NCBI RefSeq assembly: GCF_019492185.1
Contig: NZ_JAICCF010000002.1
Location: 1,178,001 to 1,242,000 of the forward strand
Length of the DNA stretch: 64,000 nucleotides
Direction of reading: 5' to 3'
From: Chitinophaga rhizophila
GTDB taxonomy: Bacteria; Bacteroidota; Bacteroidia; Chitinophagales; Chitinophagaceae
Below are positions 1 to 10,300 of this stretch, one piece after another. The notes below the pieces were generated by a model. The model ran no database searches. It had not been told where the DNA came from and worked only from the letters and a program-made list of their open reading frames with translations. Position 1 is the first letter of the stretch. Each line of letters opens with the position of its first letter. A program made the position numbers and the translations under genes.

Positions 1-1208
1 GGGTTGAGTGCCCCTTGTACAATAGCAGCTTTCAGGCGGGCATTCGGCATACCTACCTGTGCCAGCAATTCGTTCACCTTCTTCTCAAATGGCTCGGCTA
101 CTTTCAGGCGGGCAGCGGTAATAGTTTCTGCCAGCTTTTGCAGTATCTCTTTCAGTTTAGCCAGCTCTGATTCCAGTTCGGCCAGGGTATCATCCAGATT
201 CAGTACACTTTCAATGCTGGCAGCAAGACCGTCCTGGATAACCAGTAATTCTGCAGTGGTCTGCACACCATGCTTCTTTAGCAGTTTGTAACCGACAGAC
301 AGCCTTTCGTTGACATGCTCTATACGTGCGCCGTCAAACTGTACCTGGTCATTCATATGACCTATTTCAGAAGAAATGTCCTGCAGATCCACATATACTG
401 ACTGCAGGCGCTGCGCCACAGCCGGCGCATCTTTATGATAGGAAGCCAGTGCCTGCACAGAGGACTGGATTTGTTTAAGTTGTTGCAGAATAGGTTGTTC
501 ATCTTCTTTAAGCTGAAAATACACCCTGCTGAGTGTATTACGGATCTCTTCGGCATGGCTGAGTACCTTCAGTTCAGCATCCAGGTCTTCTATTTCATTG
601 GCAGCAAAAGAAGCATCGCTCAATTCATCCAGGAGGAACTTGTTATAGTCCAGCTCCTTATTGGCGTTGTCACGTTGGTCCTGTAACTGTTTCAGCTGCC
701 GCTGGATCTGGCTGTAACGCTGATAGTGCTGCTGGTATTGCTGCATAACTGCCGGCTGATTAGCCAGCGCATCCAGTACTTCACGCTGGAAGTCAGAGGT
801 TTCCAGTTCATGCGTATCAAACTGCTGGTGCAGATCCACCAGGTACTGACTTAGTTCAGTCAGCTGACCCAGGTTTACCGGCGTATCATTGACAAAAGCG
901 CGGGACTTACCTGCAGCACTGATCTCCCGGCGAATGATCAGCTGATCTTCCATATCCAGTTCATGCTCCTGGAAAAAAGCAGCTACCTGAGACTTTTTTA
1001 CTTTGAACAGTCCTTCTATCACACATTTGGACTCCTTGTTCAACAGCATGCCCGGATCCGCCCTCTCCCCCAGTATTAATGACAACGCACCCAGCACAAT
1101 TGACTTACCGGCACCTGTTTCCCCTGTTATTACATTCAGGTTGCCGGAGAAATCTACTTCCAGATGATCAATGATCGCGTAGTTTTTGATAGTTAGTTTC
1201 TGTAGCAT
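1..1208 (-). CDS. recN: DNA repair protein RecN, C-terminal part outside the window
   Basis: RecN is an SMC-like ATPase of the cytoplasm that acts in recombinational repair of double-strand breaks. Reading the minus strand from ATG at 1208 gives an open frame of 402 codons that runs off the left edge, against about 550 residues for the family, so the C-terminal third (Walker B side) is missing. The N-terminus starts MLQKLTIKNYAIIDHLEVDF and carries the Walker A motif GETGAGKS at residues 29-36, followed by LILGERAD. Beyond residue 150 the sequence is long, charged and Leu/Gln-rich, as expected for the coiled-coil arm. A near-consensus -7 element (TTAATTTG on the minus strand) lies near 1250-1258, giving a leader of roughly 40 nt. 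The family call is secure. Confidence 0.95.
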   Translation of the reverse strand, partial: MLQKLTIKNYAIIDHLEVDFSGNLNVITGETGAGKSIVLGALSLILGERADPGMLLNKESKCVIEGLFKVKKSQVAAFFQEHELDMEDQLIIRREISAAGKSRAFVNDTPVNLGQLTELSQYLVDLHQQFDTHELETSDFQREVLDALANQPAVMQQYQQHYQRYSQIQRQLKQLQDQRDNANKELDYNKFLLDELSDASFAANEIEDLDAELKVLSHAEEIRNTLSRVYFQLKEDEQPILQQLKQIQSSVQALASYHKDAPAVAQRLQSVYVDLQDISSEIGHMNDQVQFDGARIEHVNERLSVGYKLLKKHGVQTTAELLVIQDGLAASIESVLNLDDTLAELESELAKLKEILQKLAETITAARLKVAEPFEKKVNELLAQVGMPNARLKAAIVQGALN

Positions 1209-1296
1209 AAGGAGTATTGGAAATACGAATATATCACATCGGATTATTCCGCAAATTAATACAACCGGTACGAAGTGTATCTGCGTAGTGACAGCC

Positions 1297-2784
1297 TCAA
1301 CCGCCGCTCAGTCTTTGGATTCCGGCCTTCGCGCGCTGATCAAGCGAGTTTTTATAATCGTGCCCTTTCATGTCCAGACAGGACTGGTAATATTGCCTGG
1401 CTTTTGCTTTATCATTGCGCTTTTCGTATATATATCCCATCTGTAATGCTGCTCTGGCGGCGAAGTGTTCTGTTCTGTTAGCACCTGTTTTTACAGTAGC
1501 TTCGTACATCGTGATTGCATTGTCGTCCTGCCCTATTTCATCATAAATACGGCCCAGACGATAGGCATATTCCAGCTTTTCTTCCATCAGCGGAAAGTCT
1601 GCCGCCCGCTTAGGCTGCAGCAGCTTTAATGCTTCCTGGAAGAAACCGCCGTCGCTCAGCAAACGTGCCTTCAGCAATAACTGGTTAGGCCATCTGCCAC
1701 TCTTGGCGTCTTTGAGGGCCTGCTTGTCTGCATCTGTCTCTGTATTCCCCCTGGTCAATATCATATTGCGGTATTTATTAGCCGCATCCATATTTCCCCG
1801 GAGATAATAGTACCAGCTTAACCGCTGCAATCCCTCTTTCAGATAAAACCGGCCTTTGAACCGGTCTATGAATTTCTGCAAATAAACGTTCGCATCGTCA
1901 TCCTGCCTGCAAAGCTTCAATTGCCCTAAGACATAATAAACATAGGGAATCTCTTCGAATTGCACGCTGTCATTCCGTTCAGTCAGCACTTTTATACCCA
2001 GCGACGCTTTCTGATTGTTCATGGCAATGTTGGCAACCATCAGGGCAAAAAGGTAATTATTTTTTGTGTCCAGTTGGTATTTCTGGATAAATGTCCAGAC
2101 GTCTTCCGGCTTATTCTCCACAAACAACTTCAGGTAGCAGTAGTAATAACTGGCTTCGGCCTTGAACGGACGGGCCACTTCGGTATTACTGTCGATCACC
2201 TGCTTCACCATCTGCATCCCATCTTTGATCGTACCTTTCATACCCAGCGTATTCGATATCCAGCGATAGCCTTCGGGAATAGTACCAAATACTGTCTGCA
2301 TGGAACCGACCAGCATATTGTTAGGAAGGAATTGCGGAAATTTCTTCTGATTCTCTTTCAGTAACTGGTATGCCTTACGGATTTCCCATACTGCATCCCA
2401 CTTTTCGTTGAACTTTACCCTTACCATTCCCCACTGAAAACGGATGGCTGCCTGTGTATAAAGGTAATATGGTGAATTAGTAGGTCCACTTTCCATCCTG
2501 GACAGACGGGCTGCTCTTAATGCCTTCTTCTGCGCATACTCCGCCGGGTCTTCATTAAAGAAAAGTGTGAAAAAGTCAGCATAATTCTCCAGGAAATACG
2601 GCATGAGGTTATCCGGATGGGCCTTTTTCTCTTCTTCCAGTAATGCAGCGCCGGCATCAAGTCGTAGCTGCATAATAGCATCATAGGCCTGCTGGCATCG
2701 GGTATTAAAATCATAGACCTTTTGACGGCCTGTTACAGAAATAGTAATATTCAACAAAAATCCCAGCAGGAAAAGTATGCGCAT
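1297..2784 (-). CDS. exported tetratricopeptide-repeat protein of unknown function
   Basis: A 495-residue protein with an N-terminal signal sequence (MRILFLLGFLLNITISVTG, no clear lipobox) and an alpha-helical, TPR-like body; the last 100 residues contain recognisable TPR units (YAYRLGRIYDEIGQDDNAIT, then AALQMGYIYEKRNDKAKARQ). It probably works in the periplasm as a protein-interaction scaffold; no enzymatic motif is visible. The frame can be extended two codons to a TTG at 2790, but ATG 2784 is chosen because a consensus -7 element (TATTTTTG) ends at 2788, only three bases before it. This suggests a leaderless message. It is followed on the same strand by recN, which has its own promoter. 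I do not recognise a named family. Confidence 0.8.
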   Translation of the reverse strand: MRILFLLGFLLNITISVTGRQKVYDFNTRCQQAYDAIMQLRLDAGAALLEEEKKAHPDNLMPYFLENYADFFTLFFNEDPAEYAQKKALRAARLSRMESGPTNSPYYLYTQAAIRFQWGMVRVKFNEKWDAVWEIRKAYQLLKENQKKFPQFLPNNMLVGSMQTVFGTIPEGYRWISNTLGMKGTIKDGMQMVKQVIDSNTEVARPFKAEASYYYCYLKLFVENKPEDVWTFIQKYQLDTKNNYLFALMVANIAMNNQKASLGIKVLTERNDSVQFEEIPYVYYVLGQLKLCRQDDDANVYLQKFIDRFKGRFYLKEGLQRLSWYYYLRGNMDAANKYRNMILTRGNTETDADKQALKDAKSGRWPNQLLLKARLLSDGGFFQEALKLLQPKRAADFPLMEEKLEYAYRLGRIYDEIGQDDNAITMYEATVKTGANRTEHFAARAALQMGYIYEKRNDKAKARQYYQSCLDMKGHDYKNSLDQRAKAGIQRLSGG

Positions 2785-2787
2785 GGA

Positions 2788-2795
2788 CAAAAATA
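2788..2795 (-). promoter_or_regulatory. -7 promoter element of the TPR gene
   Basis: Minus-strand TATTTTTG matches the Bacteroidota -7 consensus TAnnTTTG exactly. Its last G is four bases from the A of the ATG at 2784, so transcription should start at or beside the start codon. Confidence 0.6.
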
Positions 2796-2870
2796 TATCT
2801 GATTAATAACTCCGGGCCTATCTACCAAATTCCAAACCAAACTTTCATTCACACGCTGTCCGGAATGTAA

Positions 2871-2896
2871 AAGTCCCGGCATATAAGCCGGGACTT
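2871..2896 (-). terminator. hairpin terminator after the zinc-ribbon gene
   Basis: Inverted repeat AAGTCCCGGC / GCCGGGACTT with a six-base loop, 10 bp perfect. On the minus strand it is followed by TTTTAC, so it is placed to end the Nif3/zinc-ribbon transcript. Confidence 0.75.
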
Positions 2897-2932
2897 CTGC
2901 ACTATTAAAAGTAAGTTCGTTACAACGCGCTG

Positions 2933-3685
2933 TTAGATAGTCACTGTTGCATCCAGATCATTATCAACCAGGATACGACCGCAATGTTCACAAACGATGA
3001 TCTTTTTACGCTGACGGATCTCTGCCTGACGTTGAGGAGGGATCGCGTTAAAACAACCACCGCAGGAATCACGGGAGATGGTTACTACTGCCAGACCATT
3101 ACGATAGTTTGTACGGATCTTTTCGTAAGCAGCCAGCAGACGAGCTTCTACCTTCGTACGGGCTTCATCGCTCTGTTTACGGAAACCATTCTCTTCTTTC
3201 TCAGTTTCAGCAATAATCTTTTCCAGTTCGCCTTTCTTATGCTTCAGGTTAGATTCTTTATCACCGATCAGTCTTTTCGCAGACTCCAGGGCACGGCTCT
3301 TGTCCTTTACCTCTTCGTTTGCGTCTTTGATATGCTTCTCAGCCAGTTTGATCTCCAGAGACTGCATTTCAATCTCCTTAGTGATAGCTTCGAATTCACG
3401 GTTATTCTTCACATTATCCTGCTGCTTCTCGTATTTCTTCATCAGGGCCTCTGAGTCCTTGATTGCATTCTTCTTGTTGGTAATAAAGTCCTGGATACCA
3501 CGAATTTCATCCTCTACATGAGACAGACGGGTGTTCAGACCTTCAATCTCATCTTCCAGATCCTTAACTTCCATCGGCAACTCCCCCTTCAACACCTGGA
3601 TTTCATCCAGTCTGGAGTCCATCTTCTGTAGCCTAAGTACAGACGCCAATTTTTCTTCTACGGAGTATTCTTTTACAGTAGCCAT
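2933..3685 (-). CDS. coiled-coil protein with C-terminal C4 zinc ribbon (COG1579 type)
   Basis: A 250-residue cytoplasmic protein in two parts. Residues about 20-180 are almost continuous charged heptads typical of a long helical hairpin. A C-terminal zinc ribbon has CGGC at 208-211 and CEHC at 232-235, four cysteines in the usual spacing. The family is annotated as a putative nucleic-acid-binding zinc-ribbon protein; its exact role is unsettled. The gene starts 8 nt after the stop of the Nif3-family gene on the same strand, an arrangement I know from other genomes, so the two are probably one operon and functionally linked. The start MATVKEYSVEEKL is the only sensible one. Confidence 0.9.
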   Translation of the reverse strand: MATVKEYSVEEKLASVLRLQKMDSRLDEIQVLKGELPMEVKDLEDEIEGLNTRLSHVEDEIRGIQDFITNKKNAIKDSEALMKKYEKQQDNVKNNREFEAITKEIEMQSLEIKLAEKHIKDANEEVKDKSRALESAKRLIGDKESNLKHKKGELEKIIAETEKEENGFRKQSDEARTKVEARLLAAYEKIRTNYRNGLAVVTISRDSCGGCFNAIPPQRQAEIRQRKKIIVCEHCGRILVDNDLDATVTI

Positions 3686-3693
3686 GTATGTTT

Positions 3694-4788
3694 TTATAAG
3701 TAATTTACCGGATTTGTACGAATTGTAGATTTAAGAGGCGCAAAATTAGGGAATTTTTCGGTCAATATATGATAAAATAATTCAACCGTAAACTGCTCAC
3801 TCTCGAAATGACCTACATCCGCTATAACAATTTGATTCTCAGCGTCAAAAAATTCATGATATTTGAAATCAGCCGATATATAGGCATCTGCACCTGCCGC
3901 TATTGCCTTCTTTAACAGGAAGCTGCCAGCTCCTCCACACAAGGCTACCTTCTTTACTGGCCTGCCTCTTAGCGGGGTATACCGCACGCAGCCCGTATTG
4001 AACTGCTGCTTCACCCATTGCAGGAAAGCGGCTTCCTCCATTGGCGCATCCAGCTCACCTATCAGCCCCGAACCCACCTGTGCATAAGCATTCTCCAGCT
4101 TCACAATATCATAGGCTACCTCCTCATAAGGGTGGCTGCCCAGCAGCGCTTTAACCACTGCATGCTCCAAATATACGGGAAAAATTACCTCCACCTTTGT
4201 TTCAGGCTCCATATGTCGCTGACCAATAACTCCTACATGCGGCGAAGTACCCTCCCCTGCTTTGAATGTACCATTCCCCTCCACACTATAACTACACTCA
4301 TTGTAAGCGCCTATATGCCCCGCGCCTGCTGCAAAAAGGGCCGACCTCACTTTTTCTGCCTCTGCATGTGGTACAAAGGTGTACAGCTTGCGCAGTAACT
4401 CCCTCTTCGGAGCCAGTACACTGCATTGCTGCAGATTCAGCCGGCGCGCCATCATATCGCAAACACCACTCCGTACATTATCCAGGTTAGTATGTGCTGC
4501 ATAGATCGCAATATCATTCTTAATGGCTTTGATAACCACCCGCTCAACGTAATTGTTCCCATTGATCTTTTTAAGTCCGCCGAAAACAATCGGATGATGC
4601 GCCACCACCAGATTACACTTTTTCTCAATAGCTTCATCTATAACGGCTTCTGTAGCATCCAGCGTTAGTAAAACGCCCGTCAGCTCCCAGTCTGCCTGCC
4701 CAAACAGCAGTCCTGCATTGTCGTAACTTTCCTGGTATTGTAACGGTGCAAATGCCGCAATGGCATTGGTGATATCCCTGATCTTCAT
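3694..4788 (-). CDS. Nif3-like dinuclear metal centre protein (YbgI/YqfO family)
   Basis: A 364-residue member of the NIF3 family, whose members form toroidal hexamers with two metal ions per active site; the substrate is not established. Metal-site motifs are visible: H64 and H65 in AHHPIVFGG near the N-terminus, and DVGHFESEQ near the C-terminus. The length shows this is the long YqfO type, with a PII-like insert in the middle (roughly residues 120-230), rather than the short 250-residue YbgI type. I start it at MKIRDITNAIAAF (ATG 4788); the upstream extension has no family similarity and overlaps the promoter of the divergent carboxypeptidase gene. It is the first gene of an operon with the zinc-ribbon gene. 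Confidence 0.92.
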   Translation of the reverse strand: MKIRDITNAIAAFAPLQYQESYDNAGLLFGQADWELTGVLLTLDATEAVIDEAIEKKCNLVVAHHPIVFGGLKKINGNNYVERVVIKAIKNDIAIYAAHTNLDNVRSGVCDMMARRLNLQQCSVLAPKRELLRKLYTFVPHAEAEKVRSALFAAGAGHIGAYNECSYSVEGNGTFKAGEGTSPHVGVIGQRHMEPETKVEVIFPVYLEHAVVKALLGSHPYEEVAYDIVKLENAYAQVGSGLIGELDAPMEEAAFLQWVKQQFNTGCVRYTPLRGRPVKKVALCGGAGSFLLKKAIAAGADAYISADFKYHEFFDAENQIVIADVGHFESEQFTVELFYHILTEKFPNFAPLKSTIRTNPVNYL

Positions 4789-4808
4789 ATTGAGCGGTAA
4801 TTTACCCC

Positions 4809-4817
4809 TACTTTTGC
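4809..4817 (+). promoter_or_regulatory. promoter of the M32 carboxypeptidase gene
   Basis: TACTTTTGC fits the consensus TAnnTTTGC. A TTG at 4790-4792 lies 16 bases upstream, close to the -33 position. The predicted start near 4822 leaves about 10 nt of leader and rules out the longer frame that begins at 4760. Confidence 0.65.
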
Positions 4818-4831
4818 ACAAAATCAACAGC

Positions 4832-6349
4832 ATGGAACAGACTACCTCTTCTGCAGCAAAACGATACGAAACCTACAAAGGTAAGATGCAGCAGATCGCT
4901 GACATCCGGAATGCGATTGCCGTACTTAGCTGGGACCAGGAAACCTACCTCCCGGAGAAAGGGGCTGCATTTCGCGGACAACAGATCACTTCTCTCAGCA
5001 CCATTGCGCATGAACTCTTTACTTCTGCTCAACTGGGAGAGTTGCTGGAATCGCTCGACAATGAAAAGCAAACACTGGACACTATCGCTGCCAAAAACGT
5101 AAGCCTCTCCCTTGAGGACTATCGCAAAAACACAAAATACCCGGCCGCATTTGTTGCTGAACTGTCAAAGACTACCAATGAATGTTATCATGCGTGGATC
5201 AATGCCAGGAAAGAAGGCAACTATGCTGTATTCGAGCCCGTACTGGCCCGGATGGTAGAACTGAAGAAACAGGAAGCTGATATTCTGGGATATGAAGGGC
5301 ACCCCTACAATGCCTTGCTCAATGAATATGAAAAAGGCGCTAACACCGCCATGCTGGATACCATCTTCAACGATGTAAAATCAGCCCTGACACCCCTGCT
5401 GCGCAGTATCGAACAACAACCACAGGTAAATAAGGACTTCCTGCATCTTCGCTATGAACGCAATAGCCAATGGGAGTTCGGTATTCAGCTACTGAAAGCC
5501 ATGGGATATGATATGGCTGCCGGCAGACAGGACATCTCCGAACATCCATTCACAACCAGCTTCAGTCCGCAGGATGTCAGAGTCACCACCCGGATTGACG
5601 AAAACGACTTCGGCAACATGACCTGGAGCTGCATCCATGAAGGCGGACACGCACTATATGAACAGGGTCTGGACCCTGCCTCTTACGGCCTGCCATCCGG
5701 AGAAGCTACCAGCCTCGGTATTCATGAATCGCAATCCAGACTGTGGGAAAACAATGTAGGACGGAGTCAGACGTTCTGGCAGCATCATTATCCACAATTA
5801 CAGCAGTTATTTCCTGATAACCTGAAGCATATAAGCCTGCGGGATTTTTACAAAGCCATCAACCTGGTACAGCCATCACTCATCAGGACTGAAGCCGATG
5901 AACTGACTTACCACTTCCATGTAATGGTACGGTATGAAATAGAGAAAGGATTACTGGATGGAACCTATCGCACCCGCGAGCTGAGAGATGTATGGAACAG
6001 CTATTACAAAGATTTCCTGCATGTTACCGTACCTAACGATACACAAGGCATATTACAGGATATCCACTGGTCACATGGTAGCTTCGGTTATTTCCCCACG
6101 TACTCCCTGGGAAGTTTCTATGCTGCGCAGTTCTTTACAGCTGCACAACAACAGCTGCCAGGACTGGACGGACAGATTGCCACGGGTGAATATGGTGCAT
6201 TATTGAGCTGGCTGCGCGAACAGGTACACCGTCACGGCCGCTGCTTCACCTCTAATGAGCTATGTGAGAAAATAACCGGAGAACCATTGAATTTCAAATA
6301 TTTCCTGGACTATGCGACGCAGAAGTTCGGTGATATCTACGGATTATAA
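4832..6349 (+). CDS. M32-family metallocarboxypeptidase (Taq type)
   Basis: A 505-residue zinc carboxypeptidase that removes C-terminal amino acids from peptides in the cytoplasm. The M32 signature is complete: HEGGH at residues 269-273 (two zinc ligands and the catalytic Glu), followed by HESQSR at 298-303 supplying the third ligand Glu. The length matches the family (about 500). No signal peptide is seen once the start is set at MEQTTSSAAKRYET (ATG 4832); the 24-residue upstream extension is rejected because it crosses the promoter. The 3' end overlaps the stop of the convergent rhodanese-thioredoxin gene by six bases. Confidence 0.93.
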   Translation: MEQTTSSAAKRYETYKGKMQQIADIRNAIAVLSWDQETYLPEKGAAFRGQQITSLSTIAHELFTSAQLGELLESLDNEKQTLDTIAAKNVSLSLEDYRKNTKYPAAFVAELSKTTNECYHAWINARKEGNYAVFEPVLARMVELKKQEADILGYEGHPYNALLNEYEKGANTAMLDTIFNDVKSALTPLLRSIEQQPQVNKDFLHLRYERNSQWEFGIQLLKAMGYDMAAGRQDISEHPFTTSFSPQDVRVTTRIDENDFGNMTWSCIHEGGHALYEQGLDPASYGLPSGEATSLGIHESQSRLWENNVGRSQTFWQHHYPQLQQLFPDNLKHISLRDFYKAINLVQPSLIRTEADELTYHFHVMVRYEIEKGLLDGTYRTRELRDVWNSYYKDFLHVTVPNDTQGILQDIHWSHGSFGYFPTYSLGSFYAAQFFTAAQQQLPGLDGQIATGEYGALLSWLREQVHRHGRCFTSNELCEKITGEPLNFKYFLDYATQKFGDIYGL

Positions 6350-7012
6350 TTTATCAGATACACCTTTTTTGCGCCACACTTCCCTGCCATCTTTGTATAA
6401 AATGAAAGTAGGCAGGGAAGTCGCATTTATAGACTCCATTACCTGTGTATCGCGTCCGCCGTCTACTTTTACCAGACGCACTGTCTTATTCGCTTTCAGA
6501 TAAGCATCCAATACAGGCTGCATTTTACGGCAGGGAGGGCACCATTCAGCACCAACATCTACAAGTACCTCGCCTTTCCCGATAGCTGTTCTGAAATCTT
6601 CCACACTCAGCTGTTTCGTGTCGGCTACACCTTCCACAGGTTGTCCGGCCTGCTTCCAGGCATTGATCCCACCATTCAGTTCCACTACTTTCTTAAAACC
6701 ATTGTTGCGCATCCAGGCGGCAGCTTTTGTACTCCGTCCTCCGCTGAGACAATAAACGTATACCGGCTGCTCTTTATCAAGGTATCCAACCCGCTCTAAG
6801 AACTCGCCCTTATTCGTGTAATCTGCCTGTAGCGCGTTGTGCAGATGGCCAGTACTAAACTCGGCCGCTGTACGAACATCAAAAACCTGTACATTTTCTT
6901 TTTCAATAGACTGCTGAAACACAGGCACTTCCACCTGCTGGCCCCTTACAGCGCCGGCTACTAAAGTTAGTAGTCCTCCCAGGGCAACACATACATAACA
7001 TTTATAAATCAT
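6344..7012 (-). CDS. exported rhodanese-thioredoxin fusion protein
   Basis: A 222-residue protein with a signal peptide (cleavage around AVRGQQ, residues 21-25) and two redox domains. Residues about 30-128 are a rhodanese domain with the active-site cysteine C88 in the loop CLSGGRS. Residues about 135-222 are a thioredoxin domain with WCPPC (C158 and C161). Both catalytic motifs are intact, so it can be expected to act in the periplasm in sulfur transfer or thiol-disulfide exchange; the actual substrate cannot be told. It is convergent with the carboxypeptidase gene, with stop codons overlapping. The upstream 381-nt region is shared with the divergent adhesin gene and holds an 11-nt repeat array. 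Confidence 0.88.
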   Translation of the reverse strand: MIYKCYVCVALGGLLTLVAGAVRGQQVEVPVFQQSIEKENVQVFDVRTAAEFSTGHLHNALQADYTNKGEFLERVGYLDKEQPVYVYCLSGGRSTKAAAWMRNNGFKKVVELNGGINAWKQAGQPVEGVADTKQLSVEDFRTAIGKGEVLVDVGAEWCPPCRKMQPVLDAYLKANKTVRLVKVDGGRDTQVMESINATSLPTFILYKDGREVWRKKGVSDKL

Positions 7013-7393
7013 ATTTTTGCAATATATTGTTGAGTTTGGATTTTGTGCAAATCGTTCGTTAATGGCTGAGCTGGAATAACTTTTGTGAGATTAGGACACA
7101 GCCCCGAACTGATTACGCAACATATTCATACTGTACTTATGGCCTTCGCAGTTACGCTGACCCGGAAAATATCCGGGGCAAGATACGACCAGCAGGCGAA
7201 CAAGCAACGAACAAGGGACGAAGACAAGGTGGACTTGATTACTCCAAGCGACGAACTAGCGACGGCCAAGCGACGAACAAGTAACTTTTTTTACCACCGG
7301 ACACAGATTAGCAAGTATAACACATTAATTTTTTTCATATTTACCTATTTTTCACCGAGCTGAAGTCATTATGACTAAGGCCATATCCGAAAA
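7013..7393. other. divergent intergenic region, 381 nt, no gene
   Basis: This region separates the divergent rhodanese-thioredoxin and adhesin genes. It contains a small hairpin (CCCGGA 7161-7166 with TCCGGG 7172-7177), the 11-nt repeat array at 7197-7284, and a very AT-rich stretch before the adhesin. TATTTTTC in that stretch is one base off the -7 consensus. A 92-codon frame across it reads through the repeats and is not credible as a gene. Confidence 0.6.
7197..7284 (+). repeat. array of degenerate 11-nt repeats
   Basis: Units related to CGAACAAGCGA in 11-nt register: CGAACAAGCAA (7197), CGAACAAGGGA (7208), a degenerate stretch (7219-7251), then CGAACTAGCGA (7252), CGGCCAAGCGA (7263), CGAACAAGTAA (7274). 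The reverse complement of the same unit forms a cleaner array at 48609-48674. Confidence 0.75.
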
Positions 7394-10300
7394 ATGAAAC
7401 ACCATTACCTACGCCAACTTAAACACATATTACGTGCAGTCGCATGTTTTATTGTGTTATTTCTGTTTTCCGGTGCCAGGACACAGGCACAAAATACAGT
7501 AGCATTTACTGCCGACAACTGGACAGGTTGCGGCGCTGTTTTCGTTCAGTTTGTCAATCAATCCACTCCCGTCGGCACTGCTTCCTGGGACTTTGGTGAT
7601 GGCGGGGCAAGATCAACATTATGGAATCCGTCACGTACTTTTAACAGACCGGGTACCTTTAATGTAGTACTGACAGTAACCTTTCCAAACGGACAAACAG
7701 CCAGTACCCAGCATATTGTCAATGTATACGCCCGGCCTACCGTACAATTTTCATCGACACAGACAACAGGATGTACGCCGCTTACTGTGAACTTCCGCGA
7801 CCAATCAACCGCGGGAGACGGCACCATCTCAAATATCAGCTGGGACTTTGGCGACGGTAACGGCGCTACCGGCTCAACAGCCAGTCACACCTACAATAGG
7901 GGCGGCGGGTTTGTAGCTACCTCTATCGTTACCAATAGCTTTGGCTGTACCGGTAGCGGCTCGCAGGTGATACAGGCTAATCCTACTCCGGAGGTTGCCT
8001 TTACCAGCAATACCCAGGGAGGTTGCCGCACACCGACTACCGTCAATTTCACTAATACAACGACGCTTAATACTGCCGGACCACTTCCGGCTGTGAACTA
8101 TACCTGGGATTTCGGTGATGGCACCACTAGCACAGACATGCATCCATCCCATGACTACACCACCACGGGTAACTTTAACGTATCCCTGACTGCCACTACT
8201 GCCGATGGCTGCACCCGCACTGTGACCATCCCTAACTACATCAGGGTTGCCACTATGGCAGCAGATTTTAACATTGCCAGCAGGCCCTGTACCGGTGGTG
8301 ATGTGACCTTCCGCAACACTACTCTACCTGCGCCCGTATCCGCCACATGGACATTTTCAGACGGCCAGGTGGTAAATACCATAGATGCAGTGAAAAACTT
8401 CACCACTGCAGGAACCTACTCTGTAACAATGCGCGCCATCACACAAGATGGTTGCGAGGCCATTGTAACAAGAGACTTCACTATTTCAACGCCTCCGGAT
8501 ATTGACTTTACCATGAATCCGACTAGTTCCTGCGCTATACCGGTGAATATACAATTCACTACTTCAGGCACTGGCGCTGATACCTGGGCATGGGATTTCG
8601 GGGATGGCGGAACATCTGCTCTCCAGAACCCATTGCATAACTATACCGCAGAAGGAGATTACAGTATAAAAGCAGTGGCTACCAATGCAGCAGGTTGTGT
8701 TGACTCAGTCACTCACCCAATCACCATCAGGAAACCGACATTGACCATTATTGGTGATAACAGAGGCTGTGTACCTTTCAATGCCAGCTTCACGGCAACT
8801 GTCAGTGGCACTGACCCTATTGCTTCTTACAACTGGAGCTTCGGAGATGGTACTACCTCTACCGACGCAACGGCTTTACATACCTACACCCGTCAGAACA
8901 GATATGTGGTTACCCTGGATATCGTGACCGTAGGAGGCTGTACACAAACTGCTACTTATGAAGTAAGAGTAGGCCGTCCGGTAATACCTGATTTTACGGT
9001 GGATAGACAGAGTGGTTGTCAGCCGACAATCTTCAATTTCACAGACTTATCTACACAGGTAACCGGCATGAGCTGGGAATGGACATTCTATGAGAATACG
9101 GGAGCTAACGGTACTTCCAATCAGCGCAACCCGTCTTATGTGTTCAATTCTCATGGCCTACATGATGTATCACTGACTATTAACAATAATGGCTGTATAC
9201 GCACTACCACCAGACCGGCATATATTGAGGTATTTCCGCCGGTGGCATTCTTTACAGTAGGAACGGTAGATTGTAATGCACCGCTGGTACGCAGCTTCAC
9301 TGATGCCAGTGAATGGGGCGCTGATACTTTACCAAGATCCTATACATGGGATTTCGGTGATGGTACAACAGACAATACACCTAACCCGTCACACACCTTC
9401 CCGGGTGAAGGCACCTACACCGTGGTATTAACAGTATCCAATACAGTATGTACTTCTACTTACTCTACAACAGTCAGGGTGCTGAATGAGAAACCTGTGA
9501 TTGCTGTTGATCAGGATACTATCTGTCTGGGCACACGAGTGAATTTCTCTACACCATCTATCGTAGCGGGATCGGTAGCTTCCTACCGCTGGACGTATGG
9601 AGATGGCCGTTTCAATACCAGTTCACCAAGACCTGGTTATACATACAGTACACCGGGCCGTTACCCTGTGGCATTGGCTACTATAGATATCTACGGATGT
9701 CGCCATGTATCCGATACGTTGTTCATTGAGGTGAATGGTGCAACAGCAAGATTTACCGCGTCAGCACGCCGATGCAGAAATGAAGCAATAACATTCACAG
9801 ATGCATCTACTGTACGTACCGGTAATACCATCACATCCTGGACCTATGACTTCGGAGATGGAACACCTCCACAGGTATTTACTACACAGCCGGTTACTGT
9901 AAACCACAGTTATAGCGTCATTAATGACTACCAGGTTATCTTAACCGTTACTGATAATACAGGTTGTGTGGACACGGCTATGCAAACCATCAGCATTGCT
10001 AATATTGTCGCTAATTTCAGTGCCAATACAAATATTGCCTGTCTGAATACCCCATTCCAGTTCAATAATGAATCCATCACAGAACCACTGACTTATGCAT
10101 GGTCTTTTGGTGATGGTGGTATAAGTACAGACAGAACGCCAAGACATACTTATACAGCGCCTGGCAGATACACCGTGACGCTGGACGTTACGAATGCTAC
10201 AGGGTGTACAGCACGTACCGAGACAGTAGACTTTGTACGGGTACCTAATCCGGTTGCTGACTTCTCAGCACCTATAGTAGCCGGGGATATTTGTCCGCCG

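Noticed and set aside
7085..7363. 92-codon plus-strand frame between the rhodanese-thioredoxin gene and the adhesin
   Set aside because: It runs through the repeat array and AT-rich promoter DNA and has no coding character.
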